Positions 1-11,676 of a stretch of 64,000 nt of DNA are shown here, in pieces. The stretch comes from Plumapathes pennacea (lineage: Eukaryota; Cnidaria; Anthozoa; Antipatharia; Myriopathidae). Under the pieces are notes generated by a model that saw only the letters and a list, made by a program, of their open reading frames with translations, made no database searches and was not told the origin of the DNA. The stretch spans positions 26,357,997 through 26,421,996 of the forward strand of contig OZ038466.1 of the NCBI GenBank assembly GCA_964036295.1. Reading direction: 5' to 3'. Made by a program: the position numbers and the translations under genes. How positions within the stretch are numbered: the first letter of the stretch is position 1; every line of letters begins with the position of its first letter.

Positions 1-289
1 GTTGATCCACATGTTTTTTTAGTCTTTCTACTTACAAAACTGTCTACCCTTTGTTAGATACTAAACAGTTCACGCATGCTGTCTTAGCAAATGAACAATA
101 TTTTGGCTTTCATTGCACAAAAACAAATGCAGCTGATCATAAATCACATTGAAACCTCAGGCTGTGATCAATAATACTTTGTACAGTACCAAAGCGAAAT
201 AGATTGTGCTTCAAGCACACAATCTGTCCAGTACATCAGATAATGCACAGTGGTGATCAAATGACAACAATTTTCTTGTTTTCTGACAG

Positions 290-3158
290 GACTTGTGCAG
301 TATGAATATGTATGACTCTGGAGTGGCTTTGACAGGCTTTGCATGCTTTGTGAGTGCTGACCTTGCCAGAGACTTGGCCAATGATGTGATGTCTTTGGTA
401 AGTTGACCAGGACAAATTTTGCTAGTACTCAATATTGTTCATGTGTAGAGGCCTACAGGGCTACATGCATGTGTGAAGAGGAGGTGTGGGTGTATATGTG
501 GAAGACGATTCCCCATTCCCAGAAGATTCATAGCCTGTAAATATTTATAACTCTACAGTTGCAGACTAACTTCTTTGGTTCTTACTTTTTATCTCCTTTT
601 TTTGTGACAGTTGGTTTCTACCAAGCCTTATGTGAGGAAACGATCAGTCCTACTGATGTATAAGATCTTCCTCAAGGTACCATAATATAGAACTTTAGAA
701 CCACATAGTTTTGAGATTACAATCCAGGAAGCAGTATATTGGCTTCTACTCTCTGGTAATAGCAGACTCAGTTTGATTCTAGGGCAATGCTTTAGTTTCC
801 AGAGTCCCTGCGACCAGCTTTTCCTCGCTTGAAAGATAAACTGGAGGATCCGGACCCTGGTGAGTGCAAGGACTTTGGGTACAGTGTCAGGATGGGGGTA
901 CAGCCCAGTATTTCCTCTCCTCTCCCTTCCCCTTGGGAGCCTCTGTTGCTCAGGGACAGAAAGTGCAGTGGTGCAATTTTATCAAGAGGCCAAACATTGT
1001 TTTTTGTGTATTGTGTGTGATCACAAGATGTATTTTCTTGTCTTGTGTTTCCTGTAGGAGTGCAGTCTGCAGCAGTAAATGTTATTTGTGAACTTGCTCG
1101 CAAAAATCCCAAGAACTACTTATCACTTGCTCCACTGTTTTTCAAACTGATGACAAGCTCAACAAACAACTGGATGCTGATCAAAATTATCAAACTGGTG
1201 AGGTTCACATCTCCCTTGTCATAAAGCTCTTGACCTCAAACTCGTAACATTCATCAACTGTTTTTTGTTAACCTGGAAGTTTGCCAGATGTGTGTGAGTC
1301 ATATTTTACCAACTTGTTTGTTTGCAAGTACAAAAGGTGTGTGAATAAGGCCCCAGTGTTTATTCTGTCTGATAGTTGTCTTGTCTTATCACTCAGTTTG
1401 GTGCACTTTGTCCTCTTGAGCCAAGGCTTGGAAAGAAAATACTGGAACCCCTCACCAACCTTATCCACAGGTGAGTACAAAATGTTAACATCAGGCTGTT
1501 TCTTCTATTGCATAGATAATAGAACAGCTTTACAATAGTCAAGGCTTTGTGTGCATGTTACAGTAAGTAGCTTCTCAATATTGGACCCCATTTATACAGG
1601 TGGAGCTTAATATTTGACTGCATTCTGTCTCTATGTTATTGCATTTCTTGCAGTACTTCTGCCATGTCTTTGCTGTATGAGTGCATCAACACTGTCATCT
1701 CAGGTAACCATGTGTGTTTCTCTGAATAGCTCATTTGGATGGCTCATTTTAGCAACTAAATCTAACTTTTGTCTTGTTTCACAGCATTACCAAATCACAC
1801 TGCATCTGTTCAGGTAGGTTGACTAACATAATGTTGTGTGTCACACAGCAGTTGGAACCTAATGTTTGTTTGTTTGTTTGTTTTACTCAGTTATCTCTCA
1901 GTAAGCTGAGACTACTGATTGAAGATCCAGATCAGAACTGTAAGTATTTTACAAAGAATGCAGGGTTAAACAGTTTTGTTACCAGCAGACATGTTTCCTC
2001 TCTTATTTCTTCTTTTTCTGCTTGTTGTTTACTAACTCTTGTAAAGTACACTTGTCATGTTTTACCCCACATCCATTTGTCCCTCCACTATGTCTCAATG
2101 TCTTATATTTTCATAGCCTATATTACGGTGAAGTGCATTTATTTTCATACTTGGCTGTTTGTTTGTTCATTTGCCTTTTTCTATCCTGCCTCCTCTATTT
2201 TCTCTAACATTCATTTTTCTTTCCAGTGAAATACCTTGGATTGTTAGCAATGTCCAAAATCTTAAAGTGTCAGCCAAAACTTGTGCAGAACCACAAGTGA
2301 GTACTGCCAACAGAAGATGTCACACCTGGCAAGTGGTTCAGTCCCTATTTATAAGCACAAGCTCTATACTTATGTTGTATTTGTCCTACAGGGACATCAT
2401 CATGCACTGTTTAGATGACCGTGATGAATCCATCAAGCTCAGAGCTTTGGATCTGATTGTAGGAATGGTGAGAGCAAGTTGATAATTTCTACATTTTGCA
2501 ATTGTTTTGCTCTACAATTACCTGGTTACTGTTTCTTTGCAGGTTTCTAAAAAGAATATAATGGAAATTGTGAAGAAGCTGATGGTTCACATAGACAAAG
2601 CAGACAGTCAAGGTAAGTGGGAGAGATAAGACTGTCTTTTATGTGACTACATACTGAAACAGTAACAGAAATGGTAAGTAGTGTTGCTTTCTTGAAGGCT
2701 CACAACCTTGTATGATTCTTTCTCTGGTCAGGTTACTGTGACGAACTGGTGTCAAAAATTATTTTAATCTGTAGCACGAGGGATTTTCACTATGTCACAA
2801 ACTTTGAATGGTAAGTTAACATCTGATGTTTTGCAACAATTGAGTGATCAGTGTAACTACAAGAAAACAAAGTGCACTAAAGACTCTCATACAACCTTTG
2901 GATTCAAACTGTTCTTTAGTAGTACTGCTTTATAGTGTGCTATGTTATCTGTCTTGAGTAGATTGTACCAAAACATGGCAGTGTTTCTTGTGCATTTTAA
3001 ACTCTAAAGTACACTCCTTACAGGTACCTAGATGTGCTTGTTCAGTTGACAAGAGTGGATGGTACACGACATGGTAAACTTATTGCCTCCCAGATGATGG
3101 ATGTGGCAATTAGAGTAAAGGCAATTAGACCATATGCTGTGCAAGTCTTGGTGAGGGA

Positions 3159-3193
<35 letters not shown>

Positions 3194-5696
3194 CTCTCTC
3201 GTTTACCCTTTTTGCCATATTGTACATTTAGTGTTCTGTCTACTGTGTGTAACCTACTCTAGTTTTGGGACCTCTGTTTGCTTCTTTTTTTTTTTCCTTT
3301 TTCCTCTTCTATCTCTGTTGTCTGTCTTGCTTTCAGTCTGTCTGCCCATTTGTCTGTCTGTTTGCCCCATCTAACTGTTATACTTGTGTTTTTGTCTTTT
3401 GCAGTCTCTTTTGTTAGACAATGCCAGCCTGTTATCAGGTCAGGGTCAGAAGAATGGAGTGTGTGAAGTGCTCTACGCTGCTGCATGGGTTTCAGGGGAA
3501 TTCAGCGAGTAAGTCTCTATTCTCTAATGATGAACATCATTTCCATTCAGAAGGTTTGTAGAGAGTTACTATTTTTACTTGAAAAGCTGGGTCCTACTGT
3601 ACTTGTATAACATTCTTTTGAGTGCTCCCCATTCTCAGAAAACTGTGGGCTGCATAATCAAACATGAGACAACCATCTGTTTGACTGAAGCATTATTTTG
3701 TTTCATAAGATTTTTGCCTGAACCTCGCTGCACCCTGGAGGCCATGTTTCACCCCAGAGCCACATCCCTTCCAGGACACATTCAGGCAGTATACGTGCAA
3801 AACATCGCTAAACTGTATGCCAGCATCCTTAAAGCATCAGATGAGGAGGTATGAATAATTATTGAGAAACGTTGCCATTCTAGTATCTATGTACTCTAGG
3901 TGTGCCTGATAGTTCACTTGCCTCTTTGTTTAGGGTGATGATGAAGCAGTGACAGAGATCGGGCAGTACATTGTGGAGAAGCTGCCCGTGTTTGTACAGA
4001 GTGCAGACCTGGAAGTGCAGGAGAGGGTTAGTTACAGTAATCTTCTGTAACGACAAAACCACACGCATAAAACAAAGCTGATGAAATGATGCTTTTTCTG
4101 TTTTCTTATGAGATCTGGCAGCAGTTTAGTGACAGAAGAGGGATGTCTTGTGTACCATGTCTAAATTCTGATAGGATCTTTTTGAGTAGCTGCTAATGCA
4201 CTACATGTGTTTTGTACAGGCCAGCTGTATACTACAGCTTATCAAGTATGTCATCAAGCTGCAAGCAAAAGGTGAATTGATTTAACAGAGTGTTGCAATG
4301 GCATTGTTCACTGCACTGTTCTGTGTCTTTGCTGTCTTTTTTAGTCTCTCCTTTGTGCCACTTGTTTACAAGCATCAATTTTTCTTGAGTTTGACTGTGT
4401 ATGTGTCTGAGCAGGTTCAGTGTTCTGATTATGTTTTGTTTCATTTATTTGTTGCAGGTGTTCCTTGTGTGGATGAAGTTTGTTTGTTGTTTAGTGGAGA
4501 GCTGAACCCAGTGGCTGTTAAAGCTCAGAAGAAAGTCCCTGTCCCAGAGGGGTAGGTTGTTGATTTGTTGATTTTTTTGTTTTTTTGTTGATTGTTAGTA
4601 CTACTAGTGATTTGGTAGTAAGATCATGTACTAGTTTGTCATTTGATCATGCAGGTATGAGTACATGTGGCTGTGTTAGTACTATTTTGATCTCTTTGTT
4701 ACACATACCAATAGTTCTTTTGTGAGCTGAGCTTGCACTTGTGTTGCTGTCTATGTTGAGAGTTTTACAAATAACTGTCTCACGTTTTTCTGCTTTAAGC
4801 CTGGATCTGGACAAGTGGATCAATGAACCTTTGTCAGAGAGTTCTGAAGGCGAAGAGGACATGGAAGCGATATTTGTTGATAAAAATCCTGAACACAGGT
4901 GACACTAAAGGCCGATTTTCACTAGTGAAGTAAGCGGAGACGGAGAAGGAGACGGAGACGTAAGACACTTGTGCGTGTGAAAATTAGCGAACGGAGATGA
5001 ACGTAACCGAAGTAAGCGGAGACGGAGACGCAAGAAAAAGAAAACCTTCCGTTCTGCTTCCTTCACCGCTTCCTTCTCCGCTTCCGCCTCCGTTCGCTAA
5101 TTTTCACACGCGCGCAAGTGTCTTACGTCTCCGTCTCCTTCTCCGTCTCCGCTTACTTCACTAGTGAAAATCGGCCTTAAAAGTTGATCTTTAAAAACTC
5201 AAGCCCTAGTCTTTTCATTTGTCGCTTGATTGTTTATTCATTTGCCTGTTTGTTTATTTATTCCAGTCAGTCAGTCATTTCTCTCACTTCGCATTCTCTT
5301 TTTGTAAAGCAGGTCACTTTCTCAGAAGGCACCAGAGGTGGATGATGAAGAACTAGAAAGGGTAAGTGCCTTGCTAGTGATATGTCACACAACACTTGTA
5401 TATAGTTCACGGTATGTCACACAACACTAACGGCTTGTGCGCGTTATAGAGACGTCAACAAAGGAAGGAAGACCAGCTGAGTAATCCACACTACCTACGG
5501 CTGGACAAAGCCAAGGTGAACACCACTTGTCTTTCTGTTGTCATAAATATAGAGGGATGTGCAACAGTACATTACACAACTTCAATTCTGCAGTCAGTGC
5601 TTTTGCAGACTGGAAAGACCGAAACAAACGCCGGGTTGAGGAGTTGTTGGAGTTTCCTTGCTTTACGGATATTCGTACAGTACCAATCAATGATCG

Positions 5697-5727
<31 letters not shown>

Positions 5728-7084
5728 TTATCTTTATTTAAACGCGATAGAGTTTAAGCGTTGCAGCTTGTGGGGTCGTGAGTACACGTATAACTGTTTT
5801 ATGTAGTACATTAGTGTGAATCAAAAACTGAGAGCTTTTCTCTTGCTCTCATTCCTAATTAGAAACAGTTATATTCTTAATAGTTCAGCGTTCGCTCAGT
5901 CCCAGTTAGTCCTCTATGTGTCGAGACGTTTGTAAAGTACCTTTGTGTGGCTTCATCTTGTTTTTCATGCCTGTCTTCCAGCGCTCGAAAAGTGATGCCT
6001 CCATGACCGTCGATGATATTCCAGTCGCCAACCTCGATCTGCCTGTCGCCCTTAAAGTGTCAGGTATGTTTATCGGACATCACGTCATGCCCCTTTTCAA
6101 AACATAATTCTTTTTTTTGTTTGTATTGGTTGACTTGTGTGTAACGTTACTAATCGTCACATTTGTAATAAACATATTTTCCTCGCAGGAATGGAGAAGA
6201 CGTATACATCAAAAACGAAGAAAAAGAAGAGGAAACGAGGTCCGTGTAGCATCTTGAGCCCCGCTCTTCTCCGCTCGTTGCAATTTACCGTCAATTCATC
6301 TTATATGATGGTGTAGCATTGTATATTTAAAACGTCATATGAAAGTTGTGATGTTCGTGGTGTTTTCAGGTCGTAAAGGAAGTCGTGCAGATGATAGTGC
6401 AGACGAAGACATGAAATACGAGGTCTTACCAACACTTGAGATGCCCGAGGTTTGTTTTCAATACTTTCGACATCTATCGAGTGCAGTTGTCGTTTATTTT
6501 TCTTCTCCTGCTGCTGCCTACTTGTCGTCCTTGCTGCAGCTTTCGCTGTTCGTGCATTTGTTTGTCCACCAGTCACGGCTTGCTCCGACGAAGGGCTGAC
6601 CAACGCTTGAAACGTCAGCTTAAACTTTCTTTTTTCAATCAGTCAGTCAGTCAGTCAATCATCCTGTCAGTCCCCCCATCAGTAAAATAATATAGTCCTC
6701 AGTACGGCTGGATGTCTCTTTGTTCTCTGACTCCCTCCCCCCACCCCTCTCAATATGGCTGAATGTCTCTTTGTTCTCTGACTTCCTTCCCCCACCCCCC
6801 TCAATATGGCTGAATGTCTCTTTCCTTCCCAGGGTGCTGCGGAGTCTGATGAAGATAAAGCCGAGCCCGAAAACATCGATGCGAGCGACCCTCACAGATT
6901 ACTGAATGTGGACCTGGAGAAGTATGCAACAGCCGCTTATACGTGTCGTGTGGAATTTCCGAATATAGGAAAGACGTGATACAGAAATTTGACTTTTGAT
7001 AAAATAGCTGTCGTCCAGAGCTCAGGCTTTGAAAAATGCACGGGTAACTTGTTAATCTTAGTCAAGCTCGTACTTGTTGTTTAT

Positions 7085-7140
<56 letters not shown>

Positions 7141-10100
7141 CCTAGGCCTTTAGAAGCCAGTGAGGCATTGCCAGTGCGAACTCATCGGACCTCGCCTCTT
7201 GAGTTTGAACACTCTCCGGAAGAGGAGGAGAATCACGTAAGTTTTGACGTCGCGTCGTGTGTTTGTTTACTGATTTATTTTGAATGCGTGAAGTACAAAT
7301 AGGGTTGATGGGTATTTTGAGTTAAATATTTGACCTTCACCTTGGCAGGTGGGAAAAAGTTCCAGGAAACACAGACACCGAAAGGAGAAGGAAGAAAAGG
7401 TAAGTTAGTGTTTAATGAGCTCCCCTCACTTCCATTCCCTCCCTTTCCTTTCCTTTTTTTCATTCTTCCTTTTCTCCATCCCTCGCTGACCCCTCATGTC
7501 CACTCCTTGCTTCTCTTTCTTGTTTCGCCTTTTTTTTTCCTTCTTGCTTGTTTTGTAACACGTTTCCCGTGGTTACCATCAGAGTAAGCATAAGCACAAG
7601 AAAGAGAAAGCTGACAAGAAATCCAAGAAACACAAACACCATCACCGTGAAAAAGGTGAGGTACCGTCTAACACGGACTAATTAAAGGCTAGGGGACAAA
7701 CTGTGTTCACTCTGAACAAACCTGTGAGACTTATAGATCCACATGTTGGACTAACAGAAAACCTGGAGCACTGAGACACAAGTTGTTTCGTCTGCTTTGT
7801 TTTTATTCAAATGTTACAAAAGAGCAAAGGCCACGCGACTCATTTGTTTGTTTGTTTGTTTGTTTGTAGCACCAGACGCTACAGAAGATAAAGACTTGAT
7901 GATGAACGGCGAGGAAGAGTCTGCTGAGCCCGCTATTTCAGAGCAGCAACAACCAACTCCAGCTGAGCAAGAGAAAGATACCAAGCCAAAAGAAGAGCAG
8001 GTCAGTGGACAAGCGACAAAAAGCAGGCGTCTCGTGTACCTTGTTATTTACACCAATCATTGGTTTGTTTGTTCAACAGATGGATGACATGGAGTTCTGG
8101 TTATCAACACCTCCTACGAGTCCTGTTGTAAGTTTCTTTTGTTTTGTTGTTGTTGTTGTTGTTATTATTTTGTTTCCTTCTTTGTTTTGTTTTGTTTTGT
8201 TTTTACAGCTGAAATTTAGGAGGGGAGGGTGGGAGCCTTTCATGATCATATTGGGGGGCATGTCATATAACAAACTTTTGATGTACTGTTGTCTTCTTCT
8301 GCCAGGCTACAAAGGCACCAGTCTCCCCGCCCACTGCGACAACAACGGTCGCGAGCCCTTCCACAGCTGAGGAGCCTGGGGAACACAAAAAAGCCGAGGT
8401 GAGGAAGACTGGGTACACGTGTTCTTGAGGTGTGGCTTGACTTACTTCACTTGACTTTTGACTTACACAAGTCCAAACTATCGGTACGCAGAAAGAGCAC
8501 AAGAAAAGACACAAGAAAGAAAAATCTGACAAGGAGAAGAAGAAAGAGAAGAAAAAGAAAGAAACTAAAGCCAAACTAGAGCCCACTCCCCAGCCACCCG
8601 AGGCCCCCGCGGACACCGCTGACCCTCCCTCCATCCTGAGCCTGGACGAGACAGAGGACACGTCACCAGCGGTGAGTTTGAGCCCGCGGGACATGAGACA
8701 GGAAATGACGTGTTGTTTGGCATCAGCATGCATGCTCACTTGTTTTCTTCTTTCTACAGAGTGTCGTCAGCGCCTACAAAGTTCTGTCAGAAAACGCCTC
8801 TTTACGATTGGTAGGTACTGTTCTTCTGGACTTCCGGCACACGTGTTGCCCAGTTACAGCATTCTGGAAGAATGTTAGGTTCGCCTGGAAAAGCTTGGTT
8901 TTGTTGTTGTTGTTGCTGTTGTTGTGTGTTTCCTCGTGATAGTTATTAAATTTGTTTGGCAGATGTACGAGACCCGTGTGACAACACAGCAGAGGAACCA
9001 AGTGGTCATTTCTATCATTTTCAGGTTTGTGTATTCAAAGTGAGGCGTCCAAGTCGCGGTTCCTGGTCATTTTAACGTTAATCTCCATTAGTCTAGCTTC
9101 CTGTCTATACACAACTTGTGAACTGACTTTTTTTTTTCACAGCAATTTGACGGAACTGCACGTGAAGTCCATGGAGTTCAACGTTCTCGATTCTCTGAAC
9201 TTGAAACTCGTGCGGCCCGTAAGTTTCAGTTCACTGTCTAAGTCTCAGGCTCCCTTGCATTTTTTTGTAGCGCGTTTGTTTAAGTGTAATCTTTTCTTTG
9301 CAGATAGGGGCCACTAAACACGACAGCGTCCCAGTACCTTTCCACTTGTTGCCAGGTTTGAAAAGTTTCTTTCATTAAAGAATGGCCTTTTATTGTGTTT
9401 GTGTGTGTTGTTGGAGTTCAACGTGTGATCGTAGTTTTAGTTGTAGTTCTAATGGGCGTTGTTGTTGCATTTGTTGTTTGTCTCAGCTGCTTTTTTACAC
9501 GTGTACATTTGTTGTGTTGTACAGGTTCTTCTAATGAGGGCCAGTTTGCCTTTTCGGTGGACAGCATTGCAATGTCTCAAAAACTCAGAGGAACTCTGAC
9601 ATACATGATTACGGTAAGAGTGTCATCTGGAAAGGGAACATAATAGCAGCAAAAAAAAATGAAACGCAAAATAACTGTGCTTGCACCTGGTTAAACACTA
9701 GCGTTGACTTTGTGCGATTTGTTTCAGGATGCACAAGGTTCCACAAGCGAGAAGATGGACTTCACGGTTCATTTCCCGTGTTCATCATTTTTGGTCGCCA
9801 CGTCCCTTGCTAGGTGAGCCCGCGTTCCTCGCTGGGAAAACATAAAATGAAAGAAATTAAGCTTGATTCGATTTTTTTTTGTTTTTTGTTTTGTTTTTTT
9901 CATTGGTTTCACAGTCCACTCAAAAGCGGTGGGAGGGAAGGGGAGGAAGGGGACCACCAGCGTTTAGATTGTACTGACTCACCGTTGGTTACACTACTGC
10001 CATGTGTTTGTTTTTATCGTCGCGAGGTGCTGATGTTGGTTACTTTGTTATTTCTTCAGTGCGGGTTTTGCCAGTCTTCTCGGAAGCGGCACGTTAGCTA

Positions 10101-11676
10101 ACAAGAACTCTATTAAGGTCAGTACCTGGACACTAGCTTCAATTGTTCTGCCTTCGTCTCTTTTGTTGTTTGTTTGTTTGTCAGTACCTGGAAACCAGCG
10201 TTGATTTTTGTCACAGAGCAATGCAGAGTGTAGCGTGATCCTGTTGCTCCTTTCAAACGCGCAGTGCAGGATATTGTTGATGATGTTTTATTTTTTCCGT
10301 CAAGGCTGCAACACCGGAAGGAACAACGTTCTCACAACTGATCAACAAGATTTGCATTCAGCTGCACTTTTCAGGTATTGTGCCTCGGCGGCTGAAATAT
10401 GTGAATGTCAAGAAGTACTTTGACGTATGCCGGCCGCAAGGTCACCATCTTAGTTATCACGCACAACGATACGATGAATCACACAGTTCAGACACGCACA
10501 TAAACACGACACGGACACATTTATCCACGCATACACATAAAGACACTCATACACGCGGTCATTCTGGGCACTGGTTTGTAGGTTGACATTTCATGCTACT
10601 TAGCAATGGACCTGAGAGCTTTTGGAACGAGCTTCTTGTACAACTTGAAGTTGAATATCCCGTCCTGATATTTGAATAGAAAAACCTTCGTACGTGATAA
10701 ACTTGATGTAATATTTCTGGCTTTATTTGAAGTTTCTGCTTGAAACACTCAAATTAACGGAGCCACGTCTCCGGGCATACTGTAATTCTGTAATTATCAG
10801 GTGCGCTAAGTGATTCAGTAAAATGAGGCGCAGGGTTGTTGTTAGACCTCGTGTTAAATCCTTTTGATTTTTCCGAACTGTGTGGAGGAGTACATTCCAA
10901 ATAATTTAGAGCGATATTGTCTGAAGCATTGGTAGATTTCTTTTCGCTATCTAAGAGGCTTCTTCCTCTTTGCGGTTTACTTCACATTCCGGTCTAATTG
11001 CTACCGGAGCAAAGTCTTCCGAGTCCAAAGAGTGAATAGAAGAGATTCGCGGGGTCATCTTTCGGTGGCTGTGTCTTTCGCCACTGCCCCATTTCTTTAG
11101 TCACACAGACAAGACTCTGGTGAAGTGTGTGGCGCCTTTTCGTGACAGCGCACTTATCCGTACATCTCTCTTCAGTCGTGGAACAAGTGGAAACCAGCGT
11201 GTCATTGTACGCACGTTCAATACAGGACCACCACTTATGCATGTTGGTCAAGCAGTTGGATGTGAGTATCACTGAGTGGTATTAGTAAGTCCTTTTCCCA
11301 CGGCTTGTGTGGCACCAGTACGCAGTGACAAGATCAAGGGCCTATTGTGCCGTCCAGCGTCTTCTTGATAACAGCTTCGAAGAGTAGACTAGGTTTTGAC
11401 GAAAATTATTGAGTGAACCACAGTATATCTCCCTTCCCTGCCCAGTTCAGAGTGATTGTTCATGCTCGGTTTGATCAAGTATCGTTTCTGCACCCCTGCC
11501 ACTCCCATGCTCATGTTCAGACTCCTCACCGTAAGGAGGGTCGGGGAATAGCCTGGGACTGATACGGCGCGCTCTCTTGTTTCCAGGGCAAAACGGTGTC
11601 TGTGGACGGGAAGAGCACGGACTCTGGCCTAATCTCTGGGGTTTTGGATGAAGTGAAAAGCCTGCTGCAATCCTGA
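290..11676 (+). CDS. AP3D1: AP-3 adaptor complex subunit delta, 5'-truncated by the window edge
   Basis: Large subunit of the AP-3 adaptor, which sorts cargo from endosomes/TGN to lysosomes and related organelles. 42 exons join in phase to 1128 residues plus TGA; roughly the first 135 residues lie upstream of the window. Exons: 290-397, 611-676, 796-859, 1058-1197, 1397-1470, 1654-1703, 1785-1813, 1891-1939, 2227-2296, 2392-2467, 2543-2612, 2732-2810, 3024-3150, 3405-3508, 3710-3848, 3934-4026, 4220-4271, 4458-4551, 4800-4898, 5313-5361, 5450-5515, 5982-6063, 6189-6239, 6370-6449, 6833-6921, 7146-7236, 7349-7399, 7583-7655, 7870-8000, 8080-8127, 8306-8398, 8492-8671, 8760-8810, 8963-9024, 9143-9218, 9304-9355, 9525-9613, 9728-9813, 10060-10117, 10305-10374, 11176-11261, 11587-11676. 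The adaptin trunk is diagnostic (DLARDLAND, KLEDPDPG, AVYVQN, GELNPVA). A Lys/Glu-rich hinge follows, then the ear domain (VLDSLN, ARSIQDHH, VSVDGK). Splice sites are exact homology calls; a few ends could be off by a codon. Confidence 0.97.
3162..3193 (+). repeat. poly-T tract just after an AP3D1 splice donor
   Basis: A run of 32 T begins about 11 nt after the donor of the exon ending at 3150. It is one of several 18-32 nt T runs on the plus strand of this window (also near 13292, 15098, 17754, 27678, 28417 and 31508). Confidence 0.9.
4909..5177. mobile_element. 269-bp foldback MITE, PIF/Harbinger-like by target site
   Basis: An AP3D1 intron carries a near-palindrome of 269 bp. The terminal inverted repeats begin AGGCCGATTTTCACTAGTGA and extend more than 60 bp inward as GGAGACGGAG-type repeats. 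Direct TAA copies flank it at 4906-4908 and 5178-5180. A 3-bp TAA/TWA duplication is the PIF/Harbinger signature. There is no coding capacity, so it is non-autonomous. Confidence 0.85.
5696..5727. repeat. (AATC)n microsatellite
   Basis: About eight tandem CAAT/AATC units in an AP3D1 intron. Confidence 0.9.
6706..6832 (+). repeat. 51-bp minisatellite that supplies a splice acceptor
   Basis: About 2.5 copies of a 51-bp unit start at 6706, 6757 and 6808. Each has the shape GGCTGAATGTCTCTTTGTTC followed by a C/T-rich tail and TCAATAT. The last partial copy runs straight into TTCCTTCCCAG, the acceptor of the AP3D1 exon starting at 6833, so the polypyrimidine tract is repeat-derived. Confidence 0.85.
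7076..7137. repeat. (TTG)n microsatellite
   Basis: Roughly 19 TTG triplets in the AP3D1 intron before the exon at 7146. Confidence 0.9.

Noticed and set aside
803-859. AP3D1 acceptor at 802/803
   Set aside because: It breaks the reading frame; the acceptor at 795 gives FPESLRPAF in phase.
10374-10586. AP3D1 exon continuing past 10374
   Set aside because: The read-through has no similarity to the ear domain, whereas the exon at 11176-11261 (ARSIQDHH) fits exactly in phase.
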